Shown here piece by piece: positions 46,300 to 55,685 of a DNA stretch of 64,000 bases (position 1 is its first letter; the number at the start of each line of letters is the position of its first letter). The stretch covers positions 806,001-870,000 of the forward strand of contig OY282431.1 in assembly GCA_958296035.1 (NCBI GenBank), read 5' to 3'. A program made the position numbers and the translations under genes. The notes beneath the pieces are model-generated. The model did no database searches and was not told where the DNA came from. It saw nothing but the letters and a program-made list of their open reading frames with translations. The DNA comes from Paracoccaceae bacterium. Its GTDB lineage: Bacteria; Pseudomonadota; Alphaproteobacteria; Rhodobacterales; Rhodobacteraceae.

Positions 46300-46856
46300 G
46301 GTGTCCTCCTCCCAACTGATTTCACCTTCGCCACACATAATGTTCATGCCGGCTTGCGAGACCTGCCAGCCAATGCCAAGTGACGGAACAACCGGCGGTT
46401 CTTGCCAATTCGGCGGAAACCACATGGCAGCAGCAATTAGTTCATGTCGTCAACTTCTGCTGTCCTGCCGGCGCCCCGTCCGGCAGTGTAGCTTGCGTGA
46501 AACCGGGTCAACCAACTCATGAACTGCTCGACTTGCACCTGACAATTTTACAGGTCGGCATCAGGTCTGACCCAGGCATCCTGGATGATATCGATCGGTG
46601 TCCCTTGGCGCGCTCACGCATGGCTGCGCGGCAGGAGAATCCCGAAAAGTAACACTTGCGGGCGGGGCCTCGCAATACGAAAGCCGAAAGAGCGAACCTG
46701 ACCTTGTACCGAATTGGCCATTTATTTCACGACCACAGCCTTGTTGACTGAATTCAGTATGGCACGTATTTCCCGGAGTCCGGTCCGCGCCTGTCCCGGA
46801 ATGCCGCCAGATATGCTGGTCGGGAAGGGCACTTTGTATTTGCACGGGAGGCGGAA
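46300..46856. other. Divergent intergenic region, no recognisable gene
   Basis: 557 bases between hyuA copy 1 and the aminotransferase. On the plus strand TTGACT at 46744-46749 with TATTTC 17 bases on is a weak promoter candidate for the aminotransferase. On the minus strand TTGACC and TACACT around 46483-46509 are a weak candidate for hyuA. No palindromic operator was picked out. Confidence 0.45.
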
Positions 46857-48248
46857 ATGCATGATCGCCTGAATTCGGTCCAGGCACGCGACGTTGCCTA
46901 TGTACTTCATCCCTATACCAATCTCAGTACACATGTTGAGACAGGCCCGCTGGTTGTCACCCGTGGAGACGGGATTTACGTCTACGATACAGACGGGAAC
47001 CAGCTCATCGAGGGGCTTTCCGGCCTTTGGTGTACGTCACTTGGATTCAGTGAACAGCGCCTCATTGATGCTGCAAACGCGGCAATGAAGAGGCTGCCAT
47101 TCTTTTATTCCTTTTTTGGGCGTGGCCACGATGTCGGCGTTGATCTTGCGGAAAGGCTGATCTCTCTTGCTCCGGTTCCGATGTCCAAGGCCTTCTTTAC
47201 GAGCTCCGGATCAGAAGCAAACGATACAGCCATAAAGTTGATCTGGTATTACAATAACGCGCTGGGCCGACCTGAAAAGAAGAAAATCATCAGTCGCCAC
47301 AAGGCCTATCATGGTGTCACAATTGCGACTGCGAGCCTGTGTGGTCTCCCGGCGAATCATCAAGAGTTCGATCTTCCCATAAAGAACATCCTTCATACAG
47401 ATTGCCCTCATGCCTATCGATTTGGTCGCCTGGATGAGACCGATGAAGAATTTGCCACAAGGCTAGCTGACAACCTCGAGGAATTGATACTCGAAGAAGA
47501 GCCCGATACCGTTGCTGCCTTCATCGCCGAACCCATTCTCGGCGCAGGTGGCGTGTTGGTTCCTCCTGAAACCTACTACGCCAAGATCCAGGAAGTGCTT
47601 GAGCGATACGACATTCTATTCGTTTGTGACGAAGTCATTAACGGCTTTGGTCGCACGGGAAACTATTGGGGAGCGCAAACCCGCAACATTTGCCCAGACA
47701 TCATGACCATGGCCAAGGGACTGACTTCGGCCTATCTGCCCATGGGGGCCGTGCTGATTTCGGATGAGATCTTTCAGGCCCTCGTCGCCCAAAGCGAAAA
47801 GCTCGGGATTTTCGGCCATGGTTATACCTATACCGGGCATCCGGTCTGTGCTTCGGTGGCTCTGGAAGCTATCCGGATTTACGAGGACCTCCGAATAGTT
47901 GACCGGGTTCGAAGGGTAGGTGCCCGTCTCCGGGCTGGCCTAATGCGCCACAAGGATCACCCTCTGGTGGGTGAGGTTCGAGGTGTTGGTCTGATGGCCG
48001 CCGTGGAACTTGTCAGGAACAAGTCGACAGGCGAGCCTTTCGACGCTTCTTCCGGAGTGGGGGCCTATTTTGGTCAGCGTTCCATTCAGCATGGCTTGAT
48101 TGTCCGGACGATAGGTGACTCGATCTGCCTTGCTCCCCCACTGATTATTACTGAGGAACAGGTCGACAGTCTGCTGGAAAAATTTGCCAGGGCTCTGGAT
48201 GACACAGCGGATATGTTGACCCGGGCAGGGCACTCTCTTTCTGCCTGA
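46857..48248 (+). CDS. Class III omega-aminotransferase
   Basis: A 463-residue fold-type I PLP enzyme from ATG 46857 with GGGAGGCGG upstream. Landmarks are VVTRGDGIYVYDTDGNQLIE, EGLSGLWCTSLGF, FFTSSGSEANDTAIKLIWYY, SRHKAYHGVTIATASLCGLP, FVCDEVINGFGRTGNYWGAQ and MTMAKGLTSAYLPMGAV, where the Lys binds PLP; GYTYTGHPVCASVAL and LRxGL-type segments follow. The group covers beta-alanine/4-aminobutyrate/6-aminohexanoate:pyruvate aminotransferases. It converts the terminal amine of an omega-amino acid to an aldehyde. Lying between two ATP-dependent cyclic-amidase pairs, it may process the ring-opened product. Confidence 0.93.
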   Translation: MHDRLNSVQARDVAYVLHPYTNLSTHVETGPLVVTRGDGIYVYDTDGNQLIEGLSGLWCTSLGFSEQRLIDAANAAMKRLPFFYSFFGRGHDVGVDLAERLISLAPVPMSKAFFTSSGSEANDTAIKLIWYYNNALGRPEKKKIISRHKAYHGVTIATASLCGLPANHQEFDLPIKNILHTDCPHAYRFGRLDETDEEFATRLADNLEELILEEEPDTVAAFIAEPILGAGGVLVPPETYYAKIQEVLERYDILFVCDEVINGFGRTGNYWGAQTRNICPDIMTMAKGLTSAYLPMGAVLISDEIFQALVAQSEKLGIFGHGYTYTGHPVCASVALEAIRIYEDLRIVDRVRRVGARLRAGLMRHKDHPLVGEVRGVGLMAAVELVRNKSTGEPFDASSGVGAYFGQRSIQHGLIVRTIGDSICLAPPLIITEEQVDSLLEKFARALDDTADMLTRAGHSLSA

Positions 48249-48622
48249 CCGTCAACCTACGGAACCGGAGGTTTCCCGTTTTCGGTGCTGGTTCTGTCAT
48301 TGGGCGATGTCCATAGGTCCGGCATTGTATTGCCACCAATCCGACTTGTTCACCCTGCTGGTGCCGGCAGAAGTCGTTCTGGCTTGTGCGGCCTGATGGT
48401 TCCCAAGCTCAATTGCTGGCAAGAATGTCTCGAACGAAAGCCTTCGTCTTGTGAACAGGCTCGGCGGTGGGCAGTTCACCCACTCAAGATTGTTCTCTTT
48501 CACTACTTACGATTCTGGAGTACGACCCCTTTACCAGCCGTGGAGGGAAAACAGCTGTGGTCTCAAGCCCGGGGCTTCAAACCCGAGATAACAATCAATG
48601 AATCCCCGCGTGTGCGACGTGA
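48249..48622. other. Intergenic, possibly decayed IS end
   Basis: Between the aminotransferase and the transposase remnant. No intact gene. It may include the eroded left part of the insertion element, whose N-terminal transposase coding is missing, but no terminal inverted repeat could be matched by eye. Confidence 0.45.
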
Positions 48623-49454
48623 ACTGATCTTGTGGCGTTGGCTGCGATCCGTGAGGATGCGGATATACCGGCAGAAACGGCCAGTCATGCGGTTTCACTG
48701 GATGGTGTGATGGTGCCGTTGCGTGGTGAAGAGGGCCACAAGACGATCGACTGGCGGGAGGCGTCCTGTGCCACGGTGTCGTTTCATGACAGTGATGGCA
48801 AGCGTCTGCGGACCATCCGCCACAGCCGCATGCCGCAGAGCGGCAAGCTGGATCTGAAGCGCTGGCTGGCGGCCGAGAAGACGCATAATTGCGGGCGGCG
48901 GGCGGACCTGAAGTTGGTTGCAATTGCCGACGGCGCGCCTGACAAGCTGGCGCTTTCCGGGCACGCCGGGGGCGCGCTACGAGGGGCTTGATGACTGGCA
49001 CGTGTGCCAGCATCTGACCAGGGCCAGTGTCCATGCGGGTTCGCCGGAGGCGTGGCTCAAGTGGCAGAAGAAGACATTGCTGGAAGACCATCAGGGTGTG
49101 GCGAAGGTGATCCGCGCCTTGGGCTATCAGTGCACACGTGCCAGGAGCGCGGCGGCTCGCCGTGAGCTGGAGACGGTGCTGGGCTATTTTCGGACCAACC
49201 GGGGGCGGATGCGTTACCGGGCCTTGCGCGACGAGAAGCTGTCAGTGGGGTCGGGCGTTGTCGAGGCGGCGAACAAGACGCTGGTGACGCAGCGCCTGAA
49301 GCGCTCTGGGATGCGCTGGAGCAGAGGGGGCGGTCAGGCGATATTGACCTTCCGGGCATTGGACCAATCGAGTCGATTTGATGCTGCGTGGGCGCAACTG
49401 ATGGCCCACAGGAAGGGTCAGTTTGCGGCCGATAGCGGTCCCACCGTGCACTAG
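48623..49454 (+). pseudogene. ISKra4-type transposase remnant, truncated and frameshifted
   Basis: Two plus-strand frames give consecutive pieces of one transposase. The first (to about 48991) has SLDGVMVPLRGEEGHKTIDW, REASCATVSFHDSDGKRLRT and MPQSGKLDLKRWLAAEK. The second (about 48970-49454) has ARYEGLDDWHVCQHLTRASV, LKWQKKTLLEDHQGVAKVIR, GYFRTNRGRMRYRALRDEKL, SVGSGVVEAANKTLVTQRLK and RSGMRWSRGGGQAILTFRAL. These match the C-terminal two thirds of ISKra4-family transposases. The frame changes at or near a run of five G at 48968-48972, and a TGA at 48620-48622 closes the first frame upstream, so the N-terminal third is lost. The palindromic CTAGAAAATTAG at 49452-49463 lies next to the stop and may be near the element end. 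Confidence 0.8.
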
Positions 49455-49540
49455 AAAATTAGGGTCGATTTGAGGCATGCGTTGTCGCTATATCAGACTC
49501 GCACCCGACACGAGACACGAGATTGTTCAGGCCACAAAGT

Positions 49541-51265
49541 TCATGTCCCTTGAACACGAGCGGGCTTGTAGCTGTAATCCCGTGCTGCACCTTGCGCGGA
49601 CACAAAGCCAAGCCGGAGGTCTCGCTCAATCAATTCCGGGTCCCGGTCTCGGGGCCTGCCGAACCCACCACCTCCGCACGGTCTCATGATCACCCGGTCC
49701 CCCTTCAACAGGGACACACGGCCAACCTTGGTCGGGTAGGTAGTCTTTTTGCCGTCTCTTATGGTGTAGAACACACTGGCACCGCCCTTGCCACCGCCTG
49801 CAAATCCCGGAGGTTCGGCTCCTGCAAATCGGCTGCCAAACATCGTGAATTCACAATCGGTCAAAACTTCGACCTCAGTTTCGAGCGCAAGTCCACCCCG
49901 ATAAGTACCAGGTCCGCCGGAATCCACAGCTAATTCCCTCCTGATAAATCGAACCGGATAGATTTCCTCCTCGACTTCCATGTTCGGGATCAACATGTTG
50001 CTCGCGGACAGGTTGCATGCGCTGAGTCCGTCCTTGTCAGGGCGAGCGCCACCGCCGTTGGCAAGCCCGTCCAAATAGGCCTGTATAAATGGCTTGCCGG
50101 TTTCGGGATGCGTTCCCGCAATGTAGACTGCGACCCACATCATCGACCATGTCGCCAAAGCTTTTTCCGGCCAGGCCCTGGACAGAACGCCCAGAACCAG
50201 GTCATAGACACGTCCCCCGCCTTCGGTTGTGGATGCCCCGACCGGAGCAGGATAGGTTGGATTGAGCAGGGTACCCTTGGGCACCTTGATGGATATCGGA
50301 CGAAAGAAACCGTCATTGCGTGGAATCTTCGGATCAAAAAACAGAAAGAATGCAGAAAAGCTGGAAGCCAGAGTGTTCCAGTATGATGCATTCACAAACC
50401 CTTTTGCCTGTGGGTCGGTTCCTGTGAAGTCCAGAAAGGCATCAGATCCCGTAATCGTCAGCTGAACTTCCATCTTGAAAAGCTTGTCGTCGATGCCGTC
50501 GCCATCAAGGTAATCGACGTAACTGTAGGTTCCGTCAGGAATCAGTTTGATTTCTTCACGTAACAAGCGCTCGGAATTGTCCAGGATTTCGGCAAGCATC
50601 TTTCTAAATGTTGCGACACCATGTTCGGCAACGATTTGGGTGACATTGCGCTTCGCGACCTTCACGCCGGCAAGCATTGCGCCGAGATCACCCTTTTGCT
50701 GTTCCGGTAGCCGAACATTGCGCTGAAACAGCCGAATGAAGTCCTCGTAATATTGGCCGTCTTCACCAACCTTTATTTGCGGAAATACGATTCCTTCCTG
50801 AAAAACTTCAGTCGCTCCCACAACATAGGTTCCGGGTGCACCGCCACCCAGGTCAATCTGGTGTGCTGTTGCTCCACCAAAACAGACCAGTTCATCTTCT
50901 ACAAAGATTGGCGTGAACAAGCTGATGTCCAGGGTGTGTGTGCCACCGGCATAGGCATCATTCGACATATAGATGTCGCCGGACTTCATGGTTTCGAGAC
51001 CACGGTAGTCAATGATCGAGCGAAGGGCTGCCTGCATGCCTCCCTGATGGTGCGGAATGTACTGGCCCATGGCCAGCAAGCCGCCATCACGGTTCAGGAT
51101 TGCAACCGAAAAATCCCGACATTCGACGTAGATTGAGGAATGTGCGGTGCGCAACATGGTTGCGCCCATTTCCTCGACAATTGCTTCAAGCCGGGTGCGA
51201 ACAACCTCCAGTGCTATCGGGTCCAGCCGATCTTTCGCAACGCCCAAGCCTGGTGACATGTTCAC
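49541..51265 (-). CDS. Hydantoinase/oxoprolinase HyuB-type subunit (copy 2)
   Basis: A 574-residue HyuB-family protein. GTG 51265 overlaps the hyuA stop (GTGA) and lies eight bases after AGGAG; an ATG two codons on (51259) is an alternative. Conserved blocks are RLDPIALEVVRTRLEAIVEE, MGATMLRTAHSSIYVECRDF, YMSNDAYAGGTHTLDISL, HQIDLGGGAPGTYVVGATE, NASYWNTLASSFSAFFLFF, GASTTEGGGRVYD and CGGGGFGRPRDRDPE. It is similar to copy 1 along the whole length. Predicted hydrolase half of an ATP-dependent lactam/hydantoin hydrolase. Located directly beyond the transposase remnant and ending convergent with it. Confidence 0.93.
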   Translation of the reverse strand: MNMSPGLGVAKDRLDPIALEVVRTRLEAIVEEMGATMLRTAHSSIYVECRDFSVAILNRDGGLLAMGQYIPHHQGGMQAALRSIIDYRGLETMKSGDIYMSNDAYAGGTHTLDISLFTPIFVEDELVCFGGATAHQIDLGGGAPGTYVVGATEVFQEGIVFPQIKVGEDGQYYEDFIRLFQRNVRLPEQQKGDLGAMLAGVKVAKRNVTQIVAEHGVATFRKMLAEILDNSERLLREEIKLIPDGTYSYVDYLDGDGIDDKLFKMEVQLTITGSDAFLDFTGTDPQAKGFVNASYWNTLASSFSAFFLFFDPKIPRNDGFFRPISIKVPKGTLLNPTYPAPVGASTTEGGGRVYDLVLGVLSRAWPEKALATWSMMWVAVYIAGTHPETGKPFIQAYLDGLANGGGARPDKDGLSACNLSASNMLIPNMEVEEEIYPVRFIRRELAVDSGGPGTYRGGLALETEVEVLTDCEFTMFGSRFAGAEPPGFAGGGKGGASVFYTIRDGKKTTYPTKVGRVSLLKGDRVIMRPCGGGGFGRPRDRDPELIERDLRLGFVSAQGAARDYSYKPARVQGT

Positions 51266-53367
51266 GGTAAAACTCCTCTTCTGGCTGCAATGAAGTTTCC
51301 GAATGGGTCTACACGCAGTTGCTGTTCCGGCCGCAACACGATTGTCGTGGTATCGAGTTCTACTATCGCCGGGCCGACGAGATAGCTTCCAGGGCCCATT
51401 TGATGACCGTTCATTACACGAGTGTCCACAAATTCACCGAGTTCCGTGAAGTAAACCGGGCGCCTTTCCTTGAGCGCATGCTGCGCGGACTTGGCAGTAA
51501 CGGATTCAGATGCTTCCAATACGGGCTTCTTGGTTGGCAAGCTGGTTACAACTCGCAGGTTGATGAGCTGAATATTCTCGTCTTCCTCCAGGTAACCATA
51601 GGTGCGGCTGTATTCCCCGTTGTACAACTCCACGATGGTCGCAGGAGACAGGGAGCTGACCGGGCCGGGCAGCACGACCCGAATATCATGCCCCTGCCCG
51701 CGGTATCGCATGTCAGCGGAATACTCGAAGCTAAGTGCCTGCTCACCAGTACCTCTAAACTGGAATGCCTCCCTTCCCTGCTGTTTCATTGCTCCAATCA
51801 CCTCGCTGATTTCGGACGCAGGCAGGTTGGCCAAGGGCTTGTAGATGGTAGTCACGAAATCTCGCCGGAGGTCGGTGCACAAAAGACCGAAGGCGGAGAA
51901 TGCAGCAGCCGTGGGCGGAACAATCACACGGTCGATTTCGAGCTCCTCGATTATCGCTGTGGCGTGGCAGGCCCCGGCGCCGCCAAAGGACAACAGTGAG
52001 AAATCGCGAGGATCATTACCCTTCTCGACCGAAACAACCCTGATGCCGTTCAGCATGTTGGTGTTAATGATGCGAAATATTCCATCCGCCGCGTCGGTCC
52101 TGGAGATTCCAATCCTGCCGGAAATACGGTCCACTGCAGTCAGGGCTTCATCTACATCCAGGGATATCTGGCCTCCCAGGTAATAATCCGGGTCAATGTA
52201 TCCGAGCACCACATTGGCGTCAGTTACAGTGGCATGAGTTCCACCTTTCCCGTAACAGGCCGGCCCAGGGTCCGCGCCTGCCGACTCCGGGCCGACATGC
52301 ACCATGCCTCCCTTGTCGACCCACGCAATCGATCCTCCTCCGGACCCGATCGTGTGAATGTCGATGAAGGGTATCAGGACGTCCCAACCCTCGAACTTGC
52401 AGTGGGTCGAGGTGGCATTGATCGGCGTCGACAAGCTGGGAGTGGCATCACGAATGAGGCTGATGTCACAGCTGGTGCCTCCCATATCAAAGGAAATCAC
52501 GTTCGGGTAACCAGCCAGTCTGCCCAGATGGGCACTGCCGATTACGCCACCTGCCGGACCTGACAGCAGCAAATTGACGGGTTTTCGTGCGGCTTCCTGC
52601 GCGTCGGTAACACCTCCGTAGGAATGCATGACCTGTAACCGGGTTGACGCACCTTCTTCCTCCAGGGCGTGGTCAAGCTTCTGAAGGTATTGTTCTACAG
52701 GTGGCTGCAGATACGAATTGAGATGCGTTGTCGAAGCCCGTTCAAAATCCCGGATTTCCGGACAAATCTCATAGGACGTACATACAGCGACATCTGGAAT
52801 ATGCTTTTCGATCAGGGCACGGGTCCGCAGCTCATGTTCAGGGGCCTTGAATGAAAACAGGTAACAAATGCCCACAGCCTCAATCTTGTGCGCCTTGAGG
52901 TGGTCGATGGCGCGCATTACGTCGCTTTCGTCAAGCGCAACGATAACGCGCCCATGATGGTCGACCCTCTCATCAACCTCCAGCACATGGTCCCGCGTGA
53001 CCAAGGGCGACGGCTCACCAGATCGGGTATCGTACATATCCTCGCGATACATGCGCCGCATGACAAGCGTGTCACGCGTACCCTTGGTCGTTATGAACGC
53101 CATACGCGCGCCTTTGCGCTCAAGAAACGCGTTGGCCGCTACCGTGGACCCGTGCACAAGTCGTTCGAGTTCTCGGATCAAGGCCGTCTCAATTCCTAGC
53201 GACTGCTGGGCCTTGGCCAGCACATCAAGCACGCCGATTTCTATGTCCGATTTGTTGGACGGCACTTTTTCGATCGTCAGCTGTCCTTCATGGTCAACAA
53301 GAAGGAGGTCAGTAAAGGTTCCACCAACATCAATGCCGACGACAAATCGTGATTTCTCACAAGTCAT
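51262..53367 (-). CDS. Hydantoinase/oxoprolinase HyuA-type subunit (copy 2)
   Basis: A 701-residue HyuA-family ATPase from ATG 53367 (AGGTGG upstream). FVVGIDVGGTFTDLLLVDHE, LVHGSTVAANAFLERKGARM, CPEIRDFERASTTHLNSYLQ, VISFDMGGTSCDISLIRDAT, DIHTIGSGGGSIAWVDKGGM and YSADMRYRGQGHDIRVVLP match copy 1 nearly block for block. The close matches over both subunits show that the whole hyuAB pair was duplicated before diverging. It is divergent from a branched-chain-amino-acid-type ABC transporter, with clear back-to-back promoters, which implies that the transporter brings in its substrate or a precursor. Confidence 0.94.
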   Translation of the reverse strand: MTCEKSRFVVGIDVGGTFTDLLLVDHEGQLTIEKVPSNKSDIEIGVLDVLAKAQQSLGIETALIRELERLVHGSTVAANAFLERKGARMAFITTKGTRDTLVMRRMYREDMYDTRSGEPSPLVTRDHVLEVDERVDHHGRVIVALDESDVMRAIDHLKAHKIEAVGICYLFSFKAPEHELRTRALIEKHIPDVAVCTSYEICPEIRDFERASTTHLNSYLQPPVEQYLQKLDHALEEEGASTRLQVMHSYGGVTDAQEAARKPVNLLLSGPAGGVIGSAHLGRLAGYPNVISFDMGGTSCDISLIRDATPSLSTPINATSTHCKFEGWDVLIPFIDIHTIGSGGGSIAWVDKGGMVHVGPESAGADPGPACYGKGGTHATVTDANVVLGYIDPDYYLGGQISLDVDEALTAVDRISGRIGISRTDAADGIFRIINTNMLNGIRVVSVEKGNDPRDFSLLSFGGAGACHATAIIEELEIDRVIVPPTAAAFSAFGLLCTDLRRDFVTTIYKPLANLPASEISEVIGAMKQQGREAFQFRGTGEQALSFEYSADMRYRGQGHDIRVVLPGPVSSLSPATIVELYNGEYSRTYGYLEEDENIQLINLRVVTSLPTKKPVLEASESVTAKSAQHALKERRPVYFTELGEFVDTRVMNGHQMGPGSYLVGPAIVELDTTTIVLRPEQQLRVDPFGNFIAARRGVLP

Positions 53368-53402
53368 TCTGAACCACCTGTTCGAGATGTCTAGCTTCCA
53401 GG

Positions 53403-53432
53403 GGTATAGGAATGGAGAACGTACATTGTCAA
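53403..53432 (-). promoter_or_regulatory. Sigma70-type promoter for hyuA copy 2
   Basis: On the minus strand TTGACA (53432-53427) is followed after 18 bases by TATACC (53408-53403). It lies about 36 bases upstream of the hyuA ATG, giving a short leader. Confidence 0.5.
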
Positions 53433-53483
53433 TTCTCTACAACCTCGGCCTGCCAAGCCGCATCTTCGACGAAGCCTTAGGAT

Positions 53484-53512
53484 TTGACAAGTGTTGCGGC
53501 TCCAACGATAAT
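53484..53512 (+). promoter_or_regulatory. Sigma70-type promoter for the Liv-type operon
   Basis: TTGACA (53484-53489), a 17-base spacer and GATAAT (53507-53512): near-consensus boxes with ideal spacing. Transcription would begin near 53519 and give a leader of about 125 bases before the binding-protein gene. Confidence 0.6.
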
Positions 53513-53643
53513 CGCGGCCGGGATTGGTATTCCCCCGCTCCGAGACGATGGGCAGCAATGACTGTCCGTCTGTGTCGCGAAGTCGACCGATGTGGGGCAC
53601 AAAGGATCCAGCTTGAGATGGAAACATCAGGAGGAGGAAAGAA

Positions 53644-54924
53644 GTGGCAAGATTGAGAAACTTTGCAAATTACCTGCAGATCGCTGTCATCGGGACGGCA
53701 GTTGCAGCGCTGACCGCAATTGCGCTGCCGGCATCAGGAGCGGATGCCATAAAGATTGGTGTAATGGGACCACATTCGGGACCTGCTGCCCGAGTTGGTC
53801 AGGATATCCAGCAGGGCGTCACCTTTGCGCTTGAGGACGCCCGGGCCGAAGGTGATCTGCCGGTTACGGTAGACGGGGAGCAGCGCGATATCGAGTTTGT
53901 CTGGGTGGACAGTGAATCCAGCCCCGAAAAGGGCGTTCGGGCAATCCGCAGGGCGATCACCGAACAGGAAGTGGACCTCCTGATGTTCGGTTGGCATTCT
54001 TCAGTTGGACTGGCTGTCATTGATGTCAGCGCAGAGTACGACGTAATTCACTTTGGCTCCCTGCCTGCAACAGATGGAATCTCGAGGAAGATTATTGACA
54101 GCGGATACACGCACTACTTCAAGGGGTGGCCCGTCATTGGAGCCATGGCCGAGCAGTATGTCGTCGCACTCAATGACTGGAAGGCCAGGGGATTGTGGGA
54201 CCCCGAGGTCAAGAAGGCAGGAATTCTGGTCGAGGACAGCGATTGGGGACGCGGATGGGGCGACTCAATCAAGGCCAGACTGACCGAGTCCGGATGGGAA
54301 ATCGTCGGTGAAGACGTGACCAAAATGGACGAAACTGCCTTTGGGGCCATCATGACAAAATACAGGGCCCTGGGTGCAACACTTGTCGGCTTTACCTACA
54401 ACAATCCGGCCTCTGTTTTTGCCGCCGTAAAGGCACATGCGGATGCGGGTCTCGAGGGCATGCTGTTTGCCGAAGGCATGGGCTGGTTCCCGGACTGGCA
54501 CCAGGGAACCGGTGACGCTGCCAATTATGCAGTGTCAATGGATAGTCCCCGGGCACTGACCGAGTCCCAGAACACGTGGCTGGGACGTTACAAAGAGAGA
54601 TTTGGAAATGACGCATCCCCGGCGTCCGGAGGACACGCGTATGACTATGCCCGCATGCTGATCAAGGGCCTTACTGCGGCTGGAACACTGGACCGCGCCA
54701 CAGTTGGCGACACGCTTCTAAATCTTGAGCATTCGGGGGTTTGGCAGCATTATGCCTTTGCCAAGACGGCGGGCGACAACGCCATGGCTCCCTACGAAGT
54801 CAAGACCGGGCCGTTCATGCAGGGCTTTTCGTTTCCGATGGTTCAATACAACAACGGCGAAAGCAAGGTCATCTGGCCGGAAGAGTATGCAGAGGGCGAG
54901 TTTCTCGCGCCGCCCACGAACTAG
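53644..54924 (+). CDS. Branched-chain amino acid-type ABC substrate-binding protein
   Basis: A 426-residue periplasmic protein from GTG 53644, with AGGAGGAAAG immediately upstream. A signal peptide with hydrophobic core IAVIGTAVAALTAIALPASG precedes DAIKIGVMGPHSGPAARVGQ, the usual opening of LivK-like (peripla_BP_6) proteins. ESSPEKGVRAIRRAITEQEV, DLLMFGWHSSVGLAVIDVSA and the late PASGGHAYDYARMLIKGLTA are family-typical. Such proteins bind leucine-type amino acids, but also amides, urea, lactams and aromatic acids. The divergent hyuAB copy 2 suggests a cyclic amide or its amino-acid product as ligand. Confidence 0.92.
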   Translation: MARLRNFANYLQIAVIGTAVAALTAIALPASGADAIKIGVMGPHSGPAARVGQDIQQGVTFALEDARAEGDLPVTVDGEQRDIEFVWVDSESSPEKGVRAIRRAITEQEVDLLMFGWHSSVGLAVIDVSAEYDVIHFGSLPATDGISRKIIDSGYTHYFKGWPVIGAMAEQYVVALNDWKARGLWDPEVKKAGILVEDSDWGRGWGDSIKARLTESGWEIVGEDVTKMDETAFGAIMTKYRALGATLVGFTYNNPASVFAAVKAHADAGLEGMLFAEGMGWFPDWHQGTGDAANYAVSMDSPRALTESQNTWLGRYKERFGNDASPASGGHAYDYARMLIKGLTAAGTLDRATVGDTLLNLEHSGVWQHYAFAKTAGDNAMAPYEVKTGPFMQGFSFPMVQYNNGESKVIWPEEYAEGEFLAPPTN

Positions 54925-54968
54925 CAGCTAGTAAATGATCCTGAATTGGCCGTACGGAGTGGTTGCCG

Positions 54969-55685
54969 ATGGTGGATTCCGTCCTTCGCGTTGACGGAAT
55001 ACAAAAGTCCTTCGGAGGTCTTCGTGCGGTCAATGACGTAAGCTTTAGTGCCAGCCGCGGAGAGTTGTTGGGCTTGATAGGGCCGAACGGGGCGGGGAAA
55101 ACCACCATATTCAACATGGTAAGCGGCATCTATCGTACCGATAGTGGCCAGATTTTCTTTGACGGAACTGACATCACGAATCGCCACCCTACTCGTATCG
55201 CAAGGTGGGGGATCGCCAGAACGTTTCAGGTCCCCCGGACCTTCAACAACATGACGTTGGAAGAAAACATCCGGGTAGCCTTGTTGCAGGTCAACATCGT
55301 CGATGCTGAAGCGACTCGCCAGGCGTGTGCCGTACTTGACGAAGTTGGCCTCTATGCAAAGCGTCATCAGAATGCTTCAGAACTATCCGGGGGTGAGCGG
55401 CAATTGCTCCAGTTTGTGAGGGCGGCCGTAACCCGACCCAGGTTGATGATGCTCGACGAACCATTTGCAGGTTCAAGTCCGGGTGCAATTGATTGTATGG
55501 TAGAAAGAACTGTTGCCCTCTCCAGGTCGGGCGTTACCTGCCTGGTCATTTCTCACGACATTGTGTCGCTGCCAAGAGTGTGTGAACGCGTAGTCGTCCT
55601 GCTGGACGGGGCCGTGCTGACTCAGGGAAAGCTGGAGGATGTTCGAGAGGATCCCAAGGTCATTGAGGCTTACCTCGGCGAATGA
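54969..55685 (+). CDS. Branched-chain amino acid-type ABC ATPase, LivG type
   Basis: A 238-residue ATPase from ATG 54969 (CGGAG upstream; TTG 54963 is also possible). Walker A GPNGAGKT and the LivG-like RIARWGIARTFQVPRTFNNM region are normal. The signature reads LSGGERQLLQFVRAAVTRPR and Walker B MMLDEPFAGSSPGAID, where most LivG proteins have LNPxE after the DEPxAG, so the D-loop is atypical. The C-terminal VISHDIVSLPRVCERVVVLL is standard. It couples ATP hydrolysis to the two permeases downstream. Its stop overlaps the next start. Confidence 0.88.
   Translation: MVDSVLRVDGIQKSFGGLRAVNDVSFSASRGELLGLIGPNGAGKTTIFNMVSGIYRTDSGQIFFDGTDITNRHPTRIARWGIARTFQVPRTFNNMTLEENIRVALLQVNIVDAEATRQACAVLDEVGLYAKRHQNASELSGGERQLLQFVRAAVTRPRLMMLDEPFAGSSPGAIDCMVERTVALSRSGVTCLVISHDIVSLPRVCERVVVLLDGAVLTQGKLEDVREDPKVIEAYLGE

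Noticed and set aside
45734-46522. Plus-strand 262-codon frame antisense to hyuA copy 1
   Set aside because: Ser/Arg/Thr-rich composition typical of antisense shadows of GC-biased genes; hyuA on the other strand is unambiguous.
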